Source: Triglochin maritima
Taxonomy: Eukaryota > Streptophyta > Magnoliopsida > Alismatales > Juncaginaceae
Direction: 5' to 3'
DNA length: 64,000 bases
Assembly: GCA_963682175.1 (NCBI GenBank)
Contig: OY821775.1
Span: 1,054,001-1,118,000 of the forward strand
The notes under the pieces: model-generated
Told to the model about the DNA's origin: nothing
Database searches by the model: none
What the model saw: the letters and a program-made list of their open reading frames with translations, nothing else
Translations under genes and position numbers: made by a program
In this document: one piece after another, positions 35,749 to 48,684 of the stretch
How the letters are laid out: each line of letters opens with the position of its first letter
Position numbering within the stretch: the stretch's first letter is position 1

Positions 35749-36333
35749 TTCGTCATTGTACCTGATTTTTTTTCAATCTTTTCAATCTTCTTTCCATGTA
35801 AACGAGAGGATTCTTCCATCGTTTAAATTGCGGTTGTGTGTTAGGGAATTGCGGGATGCACGTTGTTGTTTTCTCATGTACCCAAATCTAAAATCAAAAA
35901 CAAATAAACATTTTAACATCTTATGCAATTTGAAACTATAAAGTATGTAACAATTTAGATTTGTAACTTACATTAATGGTCATTGCACAACCCACTACAT
36001 ATGCCCCCGTTTTTCTACTCTTTCTTTTATCTCGGTTCTTGATGACTTCGTGACATCTACTTGCATTCTTCATGATTAATTTATGGATGAAACCAGCCTA
36101 GTTGTAAGATGTCGATTAACTAAAATCATTAATGAACCATAATATGTACTTCGGCACGGTTTCATTGGACTGTGGACACAAAAATGTAGTCATCACTACA
36201 AGCAGCCGCAACTTAACCACAAGATCAATTTCAGAATCATCATGTATCTTAACCGTTTGTTCAAACAATATTCCAACTTTTTCCCTTGAGACATCTTCAT
36301 CAATTACGAACAGAGTTTGTGTAATGTTAGTTT

Positions 36334-36654
36334 CTATTGCCAAATCTCTTCTAACATGTCAATGCCTCCATCCGGGACACCTAAAATGTCCGCAACAACT
36401 TGAATGTCAAACTTTAACTTCTCGCCAACTACCAAAAATGTGTTTCCACCAATGTAGTTTCGGAATAGATCGTCGATCACGTATCTATCTACAGTGAAAT
36501 GTTCCATCTCCAAAAATTGGTTGAAACATGTAGAAGAAATGGCTTCTATTTGTTTTTCATCAAGCTCAACATTATCCATTATTTTCTTGTATGCGGCCAT
36601 ACTACATCTATGTTGAATTTTGGTTTGAGCTGCAATGAAATATTCAGAAATCAC
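36334..36654 (-). pseudogene. Transposon-type protein segment (Ulp1/plant-mobile-domain associated candidate)
   Basis: A 106-residue open segment with features seen in proteins of plant elements that carry Ulp1-like proteases: a helix-rich N-terminal domain containing 'CFNQFLEMEHFTVDRYVI' and ending near 'VADILGVPDGGIDM'. I place it by resemblance only, not by a catalytic motif. Upstream open segments (36,657-36,905, 37,397-37,633, 38,095-38,442) carry Ser/Pro/Lys-rich sequence and may be earlier exons. Confidence 0.35.
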
Positions 36655-36989
36655 AACTATTTGCTTCTCAAAAAATAAGTAAATACTTTTACAATTAAGA
36701 TTATATTTTCACCTCCTCCTGACATTCTTTTTTGCATTTGGACTTTAACTTTCTTGCCTTTTTTCTTCATTGTAAATGTGACACATACTTCCATTTCAGA
36801 GACAGATCTATTTGGAGTTAATTCGACTGATGATGGACTTGAATCCTCAACCTCCAACTCACTCAATTCCAAACTAATTGATGGAATAGGAACTGCATGC
36901 AACATGATTCAAAAATAATTAAATTCATAAACAATACAAATAGACTATAAAAGAATGAACTAACTTTAAAGTTACATAAATTAACACTG

Positions 36990-37440
36990 AAATACATAAA
37001 CAATCAATAAAAATATATTACAAAAGGATAAACTTACAATACAATTAGTCATTATGAAGTGATTCAAAAAACTGATAAAGTAACAGTAAATGTCGATAAA
37101 TTTACACACAAAAAACCATTGACATACATTTAAAAAAATGCACAAACTTATGTTAAAAATAGAACTGCAAAAAGAATACATAGAAATACATGCCTTTCTT
37201 TTTTGCTTTCATTTTATTTCACTTTTTCGTTATTATATACAGAAATAATCAATAAAAATACATTACAAAAGGATAAACTTACAATACAATTAGTCATTAT
37301 GAAGTGATTCAAAAAACTGACAAAGTAACACTAGATGTCGATAAATTTACACAAAAAATCGATCGACATACATTTTAAAAAATGCACCAACTTATGTTAA
37401 AAATAGAACTCCAAAAAGAATACATAGAAATACATGCATT
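36990..37440. repeat. Tandem duplication, period about 246 bp
   Basis: The block from AATAAAAATATATTACAAAAGG to AATACATAGAAATACATGC near 36,995-37,195 is repeated with few changes at 37,250-37,440. Adjacent open segments on both sides share the motif VP(M/I)PS(F/I)SL-LS, so the duplication includes a coding-like exon end. Confidence 0.7.
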
Positions 37441-38689
37441 TGTTTTTTGCTTTCATTTTATTTCTCTTTTTCGTTATTGTTCCCTTGACTTTGGTTTCTT
37501 TTACTTTCTTTGTTTCATCTACTTTGGTTTCCTTTACTTTAATCCCCTCCACGTCGGTTGTTCTCTGACTTTTCCTTGGACTTGGAGTTCTCTGAGATTC
37601 AATCTGACTCAATCCTAAACTAAACGATGGCATAGGTACTGCAAAACAAATAGTCTTTCATTAGGAGATCAAAATTAACCTCAAGTATGAAATGACACTA
37701 ATATCTAGACAAACTGATACAATAAAAGTTCCAGGTCAAGTAAAAAACAGACCATAACTTACAGAACAAGTTAAAGAGGACAGAAAAACATACTGCTTCT
37801 ACAACATCCCAAACGAGGTTCTGCAAAAAAAAAGTTCTCAAGATCCAAAACTAATCCAAGAGGTTCGTACGATAGCGTCAGTGCATTCTGGTGGTTCAAA
37901 TATTGATGGGTGGAGTGATGGATAAATTTCATTTTAAGTAATTTATGTAATGCTCTCACTTAATATTTTTTCATGTGGGCAGCAACGATGTTTATGTATG
38001 GGGAGAGGTTTTATCCGAAATTCAACAAATTTGGCTGGCAAAGAAGTACAATAATAGAAGAAACATCCACGACCATTACATGTTGTCTAATCAACTATAT
38101 CTCCAAATCATACATCAAAGATAAAAATAAAATGTCGATCCAGACCCCCAAAAGCCAAAATAAACACCACAAACACCGACAATTCGTACCTTCTTTCCAT
38201 AACCTAAGAAGATGGAGGTACAACAAAACCAGTAAAAAACCTGAACACGCCAAAAAACACCCCCAAAACCACCGAAAAACCTGATCTTCTTCCCAGCCCA
38301 AGACAACAGATGATCCCCGAAAACAATATATTAAAAAGTTTTGACCCAAAAAAAGTCCTAAACAAAGAGATAGAATCTTACTTCTACGATGCAGTCGCAG
38401 AGAAGTTCTACTCTTCAATCTAGGAGAAGACCTAGTCTCCATCGCCGGAAACGTTGTTGTCGCCAGAAACGAAGGTAAGAGATGAACTTTGGTTTAGGGA
38501 TTTTGGGTTTTGGAGTAGAAGAGAAGGGTTTCATGGGTTTAGGGATTTTGGGTTGGGTTTTGTAAGTTTGGGGAGATTCGAGAGTCGTGTTTGGGAGGTT
38601 TTGGAGTCGGTCAAAAATAATGTTTTTTAATCTGACGGTTACAAATTAATTGTACCTCATAATTACTTAAATGAGGTATAAAAAATTAT

Positions 38690-38735
38690 TCTATATATAT
38701 GTATATGTGTGTGTATATATATATATATATATATG
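38690..38735. repeat. (TA)n microsatellite
   Basis: Alternating TA/TG sequence at the border between the transposon-type region and the diverged peptide-gene unit. Confidence 0.85.
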
Positions 38736-40216
38736 CGTGCTTTCGGAAAAAAAGGAAAAAGCATTGTACAAAATACAAATCATACTTCCCATGGAAAACA
38801 TATGCACTCAAACTATTAATTAGATGGTAGGTTAGGAATTATGCATTCTTTGATCACTAAATCTGCATTTTACTTCATGTACAAAAAAATTTGTCAATAA
38901 AATATTTTCCTTTATTGGAAGCAATAAGGGCTTGATGATAACGTATTGTTCTAAATTGCGAGACAAATTACTTTATAACATATTTTCCTTTATAAAGTAT
39001 TTCAGGTAACGTATTGTTCTAAACACAATTCCTCCCATGTGTTTAGTCATCTGATCACAGAATTGCGAGACCGATCAATATTTAAATTTTCATGTCCTCG
39101 AATCCTCCTCCAATGTTCTCGATCTAACTCTTCAAATTTGGGTCCTTGTTAAAGTGAACATTTTCATAGCAAATACGGAGATATTCACATATATTAATTA
39201 CCATGTCAAAATAGAAGATGTCAATTAGCTAAAGCATATATAAAATAATATACAAAATCTCTTGTGGCATTAAACTTAGTTTTAGACTTGTTAACATGTT
39301 ATAGGAGTAATGTCAAAGGTTTGGATTATATCAAAAACATCTTCCGTGGAACAATAACCAATCATACCTCGAACACACCTTTATGATTTTATACACAACA
39401 CTGTCACATGACTTCTTCATGTTTCAATTTCCAAAGATACGTTGATGGAAAAACGAATAGGCAATTGTAACTTTCTTGTATTATTTAAATAAATTACAAA
39501 ACTTCAACCTAAAAACATTGTCACGACTCATGAATCATGATATGAAATCCAAACAATATACCAGACGATAATTATTATTATTATTATAGCAAAAATATCA
39601 AAAAAGTTACAATCATATGGAAGAGGTCTTCGCAAAATAATAATAAATATCCTAGAAGTATATTAATTGTGTAATTTTTCACTAATTACATAGATTTTGA
39701 ATTACGTTTTACAAAAACATCAAAACTTTTTTTATACCAATTCTTCTTTTTCGACGGAATTTTTGCCAAGTCGTTGCAAGACAAATAGAAGTTGTGTTTG
39801 ATATTTTTGAAAGCAAAGTTGTATTTAATATTGTATGACGATGTATACGGAGAAACCAAGACAAAATTCATTATTTGTTGTTTACTTTTGAAGGAATAAA
39901 TATTTCTGATATTATTTTCCATGTCACCGGATAACCAATTTAAATGCATCAAACATTGGTAAGTTGCTATCAAGAATTGAATCGTTATCAAAATAAATAT
40001 TGTTTTATAATATAATATTGGTAAGAAATGTAAAAGTCCATTTTGTCAACATCGTTAGTAATTTAAAGTTCTAAACCATTTCTTATATGTACTACATATA
40101 TTTGTGAAAATAAACAACATCTATTAAACAAATTGTCCAGATCCACTATAAAAACAGAAGAACATAAATACTTATCCTTCATCACATTTCATTATTGTGA
40201 CCTACAATATCCACCA

Positions 40217-40639
40217 ATGGCTTCCAAATCAATCATTGTGTTTGATGCACTCGTGGTAGCAATACTCTTCATTTCATCTGAGGTTTTTGTTGCAGATGAA
40301 AATCTCAACGAGGAATCTACTGGTAAGAATAAAAATAAGTTGCAAATGAAAATTTGTACACATTTTCATTAATTCTTGATTTTAGTGGTGTTGACTTTCG
40401 TTATTTATGTTCTTAGATGTTTCCATGTCCGATATCTCCATGTCTGATGTCTCTATGTCTGAAATAGACGTTGATTAGATCGACTTTGCTGGTAAGTATA
40501 TATTGATAAGAGCATAGTTTTGCATTATTTTCAAAATATATATAATTCCAAAGATCATTTTATATATTAAAGATATATATGTTTCACCACACCTTGCCTA
40601 GGTAATTACGATTTATGTTTACTTGCAGGATAGGATAGC

Positions 40640-40672
<33 letters not shown>

Positions 40673-40895
40673 GTATATGTATATAGATGCATTCTTCTAA
40701 AGTTTTTTTTGTTATATATCTTACACCCTCACGTGTGGTATATATTAATGTTTGTTGTTGTGTCGGAGAGCAGATGACAAATCAGTTGAAGGATACTGGC
40801 ATCGTAAAAGGTGTCACAAATGGTGCAAGTATTGGTGCCCACGAAGACGCAAGTATTGCTGTGGTCGTTACTACCATGGTTGGTGTAGACGTTAG
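40217..40895 (+). pseudogene. Diverged cysteine-rich peptide precursor, disrupted
   Basis: Exons 40217-40322, 40417-40491 and 40774-40895 match the precursor plan: signal peptide (MASKSIIVFDALVVAILF...), acidic spacer, basic Cys-rich tail. The spacer is one 75-bp exon with a repeated DVSMSD-type motif instead of two 45-bp exons. It has an in-frame TAG at 40,476-40,478, at the place where the intact copies have a Gln codon. The tail stays open after the stop and has a different Cys pattern, C-x3-C-x3-C-x6-CC-x7-C (six Cys). One nonsense change in otherwise intact frames suggests recent loss, or sequence error. The TATA box is at about 40,147. Confidence 0.7.
40652..40684. repeat. (TA)n microsatellite in the last intron of the diverged peptide gene
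   Basis: Runs of ATATAT around 40,655-40,680 lie upstream of the third exon of the pseudogene. Absent from the intact copies. Confidence 0.8.
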
Positions 40896-40990
40896 TACCA
40901 CTAGTTGCCAACTCCACGACAAAAGAAGGAATGTAAACCTTTAATAGTTAAATAAGTTGCTATTGCATTGCAACAAGGGATATGGTTTGT

Positions 40991-42327
40991 TATTCCAAGA
41001 TGTTCTATTATATTGATCATGGTATATGCTAAACTAAATATATACGTGTGTGTTTGTGACAACTTTAAATATCATGGGTGCCTACATATTTTCTACACCA
41101 TACCATATTTTAAAACACGAACTTACAAGTACGCTGACAGTGACTTAGATTGTTTTTACAAAAATACCAACCTCAATTGTGTCCCGGCCTTTGACCTGAA
41201 TTTGTAGTTACTCTTACGTCAAATTAATATCTTCACGAATTTTCTTATAGGAAAAGTCAAGTTTCTTCATTATCTTTGGAAAAGTAGAAAGCATCTTGTA
41301 GGAAGGATCTCAAATTTAAGTAACATGTTAAGTTTGAGTTATAAACATAAGTTAGTGGAGATAAGAGCAATCATTTACTTCACTTTGTGTTTATATTTTT
41401 ATGACTCTAATTCTAACGTCTCATCTCCCGGGTCCTAATCCGTCACACATGCGTCCACTGACCCACAACATCCACTTATTGCCACAAAATTTAAGTTGAT
41501 AAGTGTTATGGTAGTTGACTCATGTCATTATATCTCACCCCAACATTCTCATGTTAGGCAATATGGGACTAAACTTGAAAATGTTACACTAATATTGTCT
41601 TTAGATGCGACACTCTAAACGTAAAGTATAAAATGACATTCACTAATAACCCTGAACCAGCCAAAAGCATCGTGGCACAAGCCTCTCAGCTCAACTAGTA
41701 GATTCCTAATCTTAGATTCGATTGGTCAAATTTCAGATGATATGTAAATTTATAAGTCGACAAGAGGAATACGATCTCTTTGGCAACCTGCAAACAAAAA
41801 ATATAATAAAATTACCTGAATATATTTGCCATGTCAATATAGGGTACGTACAAATTTAATTTGCCATGTCAATATATTCCATTTCATTAACCGATAAGAA
41901 TCTAGATTTTTTGAATCATTTTAATTTTTAGAAATAGATGGTATTATGACATTGACGATTCAAAGTGACTGAATTACCTCGAGTTAAACACAATGACTCC
42001 AAAGAAGAGAAGAAAAAAAAGGATAGGAAAATTCTAGCTAGGAAATTACTGCTGGGTTTCAATCCACAACCTCCATTTGGTTATGGACTTATGGATACAG
42101 TTATTCCACGTAAACCAACTAAAACATCTCAATTAAGATATATCATACCTCAAGATGGCAATATTTGTCCATTGCACAAGAAGATTATTATGAAAGTGAC
42201 AAATCTTCATTTACTTCCTGGTATCATGTAATCAACAATTTGATTTCCAACACAATACCTTTCTAAAATTTTAAAATGAAAAAAAAATCTATTATTTATC
42301 ACATATACAAGTACCGTACGAAGGAAT
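40991..42327. other. Intergenic DNA between the peptide pseudogene and the Rossmann/CIA30 gene
   Basis: Mostly AT-rich. An 88-codon open frame at 41,965-42,231 (+) has Lys-rich and Pro-containing text but no recognisable family. A possible SINE relic is listed separately. Nothing else is supported. Confidence 0.35.
41675..41765 (+). mobile_element. Possible tRNA-derived SINE relic
   Basis: 'TCAGCTCAACTAGTAGATTCC' resembles an A box and 'TTAGATTCGATTGGTC' a B box, spaced as in tRNA-derived SINE heads. No T-rich or A-rich tail with target duplication was found. Weak call. Confidence 0.25.
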
Positions 42328-45300
42328 TCAAGTTGCCACTTGATCCGCTTCCAAAGCCTCTTTTCCTGTGACGCCCGCCTTCAGTGTCTTGAAATAGTTG
42401 TTGTAGTCCTTTGGTGGGGGAGGATGTGAAGGATCCATAGTAAATGGTTCACTAAACGAGACAGTGCTCTTAATCTACAAGAAGCATGAAGTTCAATTAG
42501 ATAACATGATAATGACCGTACAAATCACAATACATTTGAATGTTTAATCTTCGCAATAACTGCATAAGGAAACCAATTTACTCTGGCCTAGTAATGGTTG
42601 TGCTATGGAGAAGCCTTCAAGCTGAAGTTTGGTGCATCACTGCATTCTAGTTTTAATTTTTTTTGTTGTGTTTGATTGGAATCTCTATTGTTTATTATTC
42701 ATATTTGTTGCCATTGATTCTGACAATTGAAGTTATGGCCTACTACGGAAGGTATTCTAGACTTGAGGGACATCATAACTTTTACACGTTATGTATTTCT
42801 TAGTGCTTGGATGGATTTCAATTGCCGTCCAACATTATATACACATTCTCAAAGAAAGCTTAAAGATGTTAAAACAACTTTAGGGGAAAAACTGATGAAA
42901 TCAAAATAGAACCTCAAAGGTCTTTTGGCATGCATCAGGACTTTCAAGAGCTGCAATACATATCTGGGCAACCTCGTGTCTTGATATTTTTCCCTGTGAA
43001 AGAACAAGGTCTGTGTCAGATATGATGTACAATGTTATGTTATTGTAGCTAATGTTTGTCTCACAATTTGTTGCCAAACTTTCTGCTTTTCTTGAATACA
43101 CTTTAAATTCTAGTGATGAGTGTATCCGTAGTGAAAGTACCGTTATGTTGTCGCCTTGGTCAAATATCAAATCAGCTCCAACGGGCTCTTCAGTCAATGC
43201 ACAGGGTCTTATTATTGCATAAGGAAGTCCACTTTCCCGTATTAAATCCTCACCCTAGTACCAACATTGAAAAAAAGGTACAAAATGTATTTGTCAGCTA
43301 CAAACCTCGAAAGGTATGGATGAAATAAGAACTGCATTATCAAGTTATACTAAGTTATTTTTCCTTTTAATTCAGGCAAGTAGACACTGATACTGGTTCG
43401 CTGTCCTTCTATGGAGAGCACTGGCAATCTTTGTCACATTCTCGAAAAGGTTTGTAGGGGTAGGTAAAGAAAAATAGGCAACCAAAATTCAGATTTTCAA
43501 TTGATATCTAACCTAGAGCATTGAGGCCTAACTGATGCCTGGTTAGATTCACTAACCATGGAGGCTAGATAAGGATGGACAATTCACCTAGCCGTTGCGT
43601 AAGTTGTCATGGTGTCAATAAAGCTTAGATGTCATTTTATCCTCTTGAAGCTAGTTTGTTATAGATTGTGATTTCCAAAGTGAACTTCACTAGAGTAGAT
43701 TACTGTCAGGTAGTGCCAATGGTGAATGCTAACTTCTCAGTTATATCATAAAGCACTGATTCTGTTCTCATTGAGCTGCAAATAGCATTCTTTCTCAAGA
43801 GAAGAAGTATGATATTTATATACCTTTAATTTGTATGTCAAGATGAAATCGAGCTCCTTATTTAAGCGCACGGCAGGAGGTTGTGTGCTCAGATCAAGTC
43901 GAGGTCTATCAGGTCTGGTAACTCCAGCGGAACTTACATGTACAAATCTGCACGGACAGCAGAAAGATTTTAGCAGCAAAGGATATTTAAAAACATGATA
44001 TTTTGTTATAAATGAAATTGTTTATCACGTATAATTGGAGAGAAGCTACGCACGACGGAGTGATTGGTTTCCTTAGGTATGCTCGAATACTTGATAATGG
44101 GAGCACAAATGCACCTTCAACAAAAGTTGGATTAAGCTTCCCGTCGAACTCAAATTTGCTAAACATGAGCTGTGAAGAAATGCAATCATTTTAATGCAAA
44201 CAAAAATACTTGTTTTGACATTGTGTCGGTGAAAGTATACCTGATATGAGATGATGTTGCTTGGATTGAACGGTGGAGCATCAAAAACAGTCTTTGCTCG
44301 GAATATAGGCCTTAATGATGAAAATAGAATCCATATCTGAAGCAAAGTTATTATTAACAATACAAAGATAACCATTAATTTAGCAAATTCAGAAGTTGGT
44401 GGAGCATACTGATTGCCATTGACCCTTGAAAGTGTTAAATCCAGCAGTGTAGCCCACAGTGTCCCACTCGGAGCTTGTCCTGATGATAAGCTTGTAATTT
44501 CGACCATCTCCTTTAACTCGAAGTTCAAGACCTTCGTACGCTGAAAGATCCTCAGGGACCGAAAAATTCTGCCTTGCAAAAAGGTATGAAGGTTAGCTTG
44601 GTAAGCATTATGACTTATAAGCCTGTTTTTTCTCCGAAAATGTTGTCCTTTGATGTGAAGGACGTCAAACTCATTAACAGAATTTTGGAATTGATTTTGT
44701 GCTCAAAGTGGAAGTTCATAACTGGCACCAGTGACAGTATAAAAAGTAATGGAGTTATATATCTATATATTATTGTTGTCAATAAGAGCCTTATACTTGG
44801 AAGCCTAAACAATATGAAGAAAATTCAATTTCATGTTAGGTTTCATAAATATTATCAAATAAATTTTCCCACAAGCCAATCCATGGGAATAACTTCGATG
44901 GCTAAACCCTCCACTATTCCCTATCTTAAGTAAGCCTTGTCTAGGATACCAGATTATTATATAAGGCAAATAACACAACTGAAATGTAATGATTTCATAC
45001 TAGAATGCAGCACGTAATTACCTTTGTCCAGATGCTAGTAAAGCCGCCATTATTTGCAGTTGATACAACACCTAAACAAAAGAAAGGGCATTGGCGTAAA
45101 TCTAATATGATGGTAGACAACAAGGCAAGCACGATGAAAATTGAGGATGACAACCTTTGAAAACTCCAGTTGGGCCACCATTTTCACTTCCAGTTGGATC
45201 AATCTGAAACATACTTTCACTTACACCTCCCATGACAACATCATCCAAGGCACCCCATGACAACTTACCTGAGACATTATCTGAAACAAAAATACCTCAT

Positions 45301-48141
45301 TATAAGAATGCATCTGGCATACAGGATTTATGTTGCAAGAGGAAAAAAATGTAATTGTTCGAAATCCATGAAAACCAATCTTTAATTATTTGAGGCTCAT
45401 ACCTTCATTCCCGAAAAGAAGTTTACCATCATAAAGTCCCAAATCCCCCATAACTGCATTGATCAGATTTTGCATTCCAACGTACTCCACCATTTCAGGT
45501 GAATCTCCTTTAACCTAATGCAAAGGATCTACCATGTCATTAAGTAAATATAAACATCAATTGTAAAGTAACGGGGGAAAACAAAAAATCAATGGTAACA
45601 AAATCCAAAATACATCGCACGATAAGATTTTGATACCTCCGGCTCAAAGAACTTGATTCCCTGCACCCAAAAGATATGGATCATTAGTAGACAAAGAGTA
45701 GCCAATGCAATTAAGAAAATTAAGAGGCTCCAATCATAATAAAAACTGATGAATAAAATACAAATAAAACAACTTATTTGATCATTTGAATACACTAATT
45801 TCTCTACAATCAAAATAATAATGATTAATGAAGTATTTGATCATGGTTAAAATAATAGCTGTTTGTATTTTTGCCTGCCAGGTGTGTCCCCTTCCTTTGG
45901 GCCAACAATGACAGAGGCTGCATTGATGACTTTCTTCACTCCTTTGAAATTCTCTGAAGGCAAGGTGCTTGCCTTGGTGATGTCTCCAACAATCTGAAAA
46001 TATGATTTGATGAGTAGAGCAAATGAGAAAACCAAGCATGAGCTGACTGCCAAAAGATATGGCTGCCACTAGCAAATGCAACCATATCTGGTCCACATAC
46101 ATCAAAGAAAACAAAGTTTAAATATACTTAAACCATTTTATTCTAATGGATTTTTATAACACAGGTATTACTCAAGTATCTGCGGCAATTCTTGATCTAT
46201 GCACTTTTATTAATAAAACATTTTTTGGTACTTTAGTCGCCCATATACTCATTTTTATCAAATAGATCCTAAATTTCCATCTAAGAGGGAAAATAAGCGG
46301 ATTGATTTATGAACTTTCAGTGACAATAATTAATAACACTTTAAAAATATTAGGGCAATGGGTGTCTGTTACGTATTGTTTGTTGTATTAATTAGATGAA
46401 CATGTCATAAAAGGTAGAGGTTTGATTGATAGAGAAAATGTATCCTTCCTATCTGCATACATTAGAAGCGATAATCATCATGAGAAGTGAGCAATATATT
46501 TAACTTACCATGTCAACGTCTGGACCCAACATGGTTGTTGCCTTCTTTTTATTCCTAACCTGACTTGTTCAAAAAGAAACATTTCCCAACCGGTTACAGT
46601 TAAACCAAGTTCCAACAGGCAAATGACAGAGATTAATTCTTGAAGATGTTAACAGTAAACATATAAGCCAAATAAATAACAGAGTGCAGAACCAGCATAA
46701 TCGTATACCAGCACACGAACTGGAATTCCTCTTTTCCTTAGTATATCAACCACTCTTCGTCCAACACCATCCGTAGCTCCAGCTACTAAGACAATGTCAG
46801 AAGTTTGCATTGCCTTCTCTGACTCAGCAGCCGTGGAACTCAAACCCTTGCTGAGAAGAGACTACAAACTTTTTTATCAAGTAAGACACTAGAAGAGGTA
46901 AGAACCAGAAGATCATTCATCTATTTAAAATTACATAATTTTAGTATGGAAATGCAACACTAACCTTGACTGGAGAAGGGGGGGCGTTGAAAAAGTACAA
47001 AGTTTTCACAAATCTACCGAAGTCCCAAGCTTTACGTCCAGATCAGCACGTATGGACAATCTTCTTGTTCTTGAGATACATGGAAAGCATTGATTGGACA
47101 GCAAAAAACCTAATCCATTTGGACTTCTTAACTGTTTAGATTGACAAACAATTTTATTTCCTGGAAAATTCCAAAAGTAATATTTGCTAATATATGACAA
47201 AGAGCTCAAAAGGATGAATTAAGAAATCAAAGGCGATGCTAGTATTGTGAAATTATGGAGAGATTCAACTCTTAACCTCTTCTTCACCAACTTCTCATCT
47301 AATATGTTAGTCATAAAAATATCTTTTATAAATTGGAAAAACATTTAAAAAAACTTGCTAAATTTATGCCAAAGGCTCAACATACGGATAATGAAGTTGG
47401 TAGTGTCCCACTATAACAAATCACGACAACTTTGTGTCTGTTAAACTACATTCCCCTTCCACCTAGAAAAAAAAACTAAATTTGCAAACAAGGCCTTCAA
47501 TTTCAGGTAAGTAGTTTGAGCCGAGCTTGGTGATGTGGGCATTCAAAAGGTAAGTAGTTTGATGTCCTACAAAGACCAATGGTTATTGGGCTCGACCTTC
47601 AATTTCAGGTTAGTTATGTTATTCTTTTACAAATAGCAATCACACAATCCGATTTGAAAATGCAGATCTTTCTTAAATATTATAACAACAAACTAGTTAT
47701 TCCACGAAACCAAAGACTAGCAAATTAAAGTTTTAAAAACCACCAATTAGAGTGAGTTCCTTCTAACGACCAATCAGTTCGAGTATAGGCTCTAATATTA
47801 TATTAAAGCATGAACTTTGATTCCAAAATAAAAATAGTAGAGTCAAGGTATCATATTACCAATCTAAGGAATAATGCTAACATTTCCAAACATGGGACTA
47901 TTCCAAACAACATAAAATAACAAAACACGTATTTACATATTTAGTAGCCTCACAACCTTCTCTGGTTTGTTCTGTGGGAAATTAAGATGAGGAAAACACA
48001 CAACTGAACATGTCTATAATCGATATTTGGGAGAGGAAAGCATCAAATTTTGGATGATTAGGGTTTTGGTACCTGAGTTTTGGGGAGGAAAGTGGAGGCT
48101 GATGATAGAGGGAGGGTGGAGGAGGAACAGCAGTATTCCAT
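42328..48141 (-). pseudogene. HCF173-like NAD(P)-binding Rossmann / CIA30 protein gene, two disabling lesions
   Basis: Relative of Arabidopsis At4g18810 (plastid Rossmann-CIA30 family; HCF173 itself aids psbA translation). Exons in gene order: candidate transit-peptide exon 48141-48073; exon 2 ending at 46965; 46861-46709 (dinucleotide-binding VAGATDGVGRRVVD); 46559-46509; 45993-45859; 45660-45637; 45514-45403; 45280-45155 (CIA30 start, WGALDDVVMGGVSES); 45071-45022; 44568-44410; 44336-44241; 44169-44057; 43947-43824 (FVHVSSAGVTRP); 43254-43141; 42993-42913; 42474-42328 (stop). Lesions: the frame breaks by one base at about 47,042, where GCTGATCTGGAC needs one extra T to join the leader to SGRKAWDFGRF; and the donor after 45,859 reads CT instead of GT. 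The junction from exon 1 into exon 2 is also not in phase. Everything else is in phase, so the gene decayed recently or the sequence has errors. Confidence 0.8.
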
Positions 48142-48684
48142 GTCTTCTTCTATTGTGTTTGTAACTTAACTATTCTCAAAGCAAACAACACTTGTCTACC
48201 GAATTGTGTGTTTGGAATTGGAACATCCAAAGTAACCCACACCACATGAAATTTTTTCTTTATTTTTTACAGGATATTTCCATCAAGTGCTTCCTAGATT
48301 TGGAATGTAGTGTGAAGAGCCTAAAGGATGAAGGGTGACATTTTTTGACATTTATTTATATATTTTATTATATATTCATTTTTCCCTCGACTTCACAAAA
48401 AAAAAGTAACTAAGACCGATCTGATGAGCCATCTTAACTTGAACTGGATTGCTGAGAAAACAAAAATAAATAGGAAAAATTAACAATTGGGCTAATTAGT
48501 TATGGGCCTCCAATCGATCTTTGTATTATATCTTTGTGGCCCATTAGAACATGCCTCCAACACAACGACAACGGTCATAAAGACATCCACCTAACGGCTA
48601 TATGACTCATTTATTTACTCCACCACTTCAACTCCAACTTCCGTACTTCACTCTTTCTTCTCAATAGTCCCAAACAAACTAGCA
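48142..48684. promoter_or_regulatory. Divergent intergenic region between the Rossmann/CIA30 gene and the small unknown gene
   Basis: 540 bp separating genes transcribed away from each other, so it probably holds both promoters. CT-rich leader-like sequence precedes the ATG at 48,685. No specific motif stands out. Confidence 0.4.

Larger units (their letters stand above)
35749..38700 (-). mobile_element. Remains of a transposon-type gene region between the array and the diverged copy
   Basis: On the minus strand, open segments occur in a plausible exon order from high to low coordinates: 38,442-38,095 (starts METRSSPRLKSRTSLRL), 37,633-37,397, 36,905-36,657 and 36,654-36,334. The last has the look of the N-terminal domain found in plant transposon proteins of the Ulp1-protease/mobile-domain type ('VVADILGVPDGG'). 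It begins exactly where unit 4 breaks off, so its arrival probably truncated the array. No protease or transposase domain is visible. Confidence 0.45.
38762..40990. repeat. Diverged copy of the peptide-gene unit
   Basis: It follows the unit order (GATCACTAAATCTGC, orphan segment, long AT-rich upstream region, promoter, gene) but with many substitutions and indels, so it is much older than units 1-3. It shares its outer 5' part with 8,097-8,330. It carries the pseudogene described next. Confidence 0.85.

Noticed and set aside
40687..40944. 85-codon open frame over the last exon of the diverged peptide gene
   Set aside because: It is a different frame from the cysteine-rich one. The frame in phase with the earlier exons gives the basic Cys-rich tail and is preferred.
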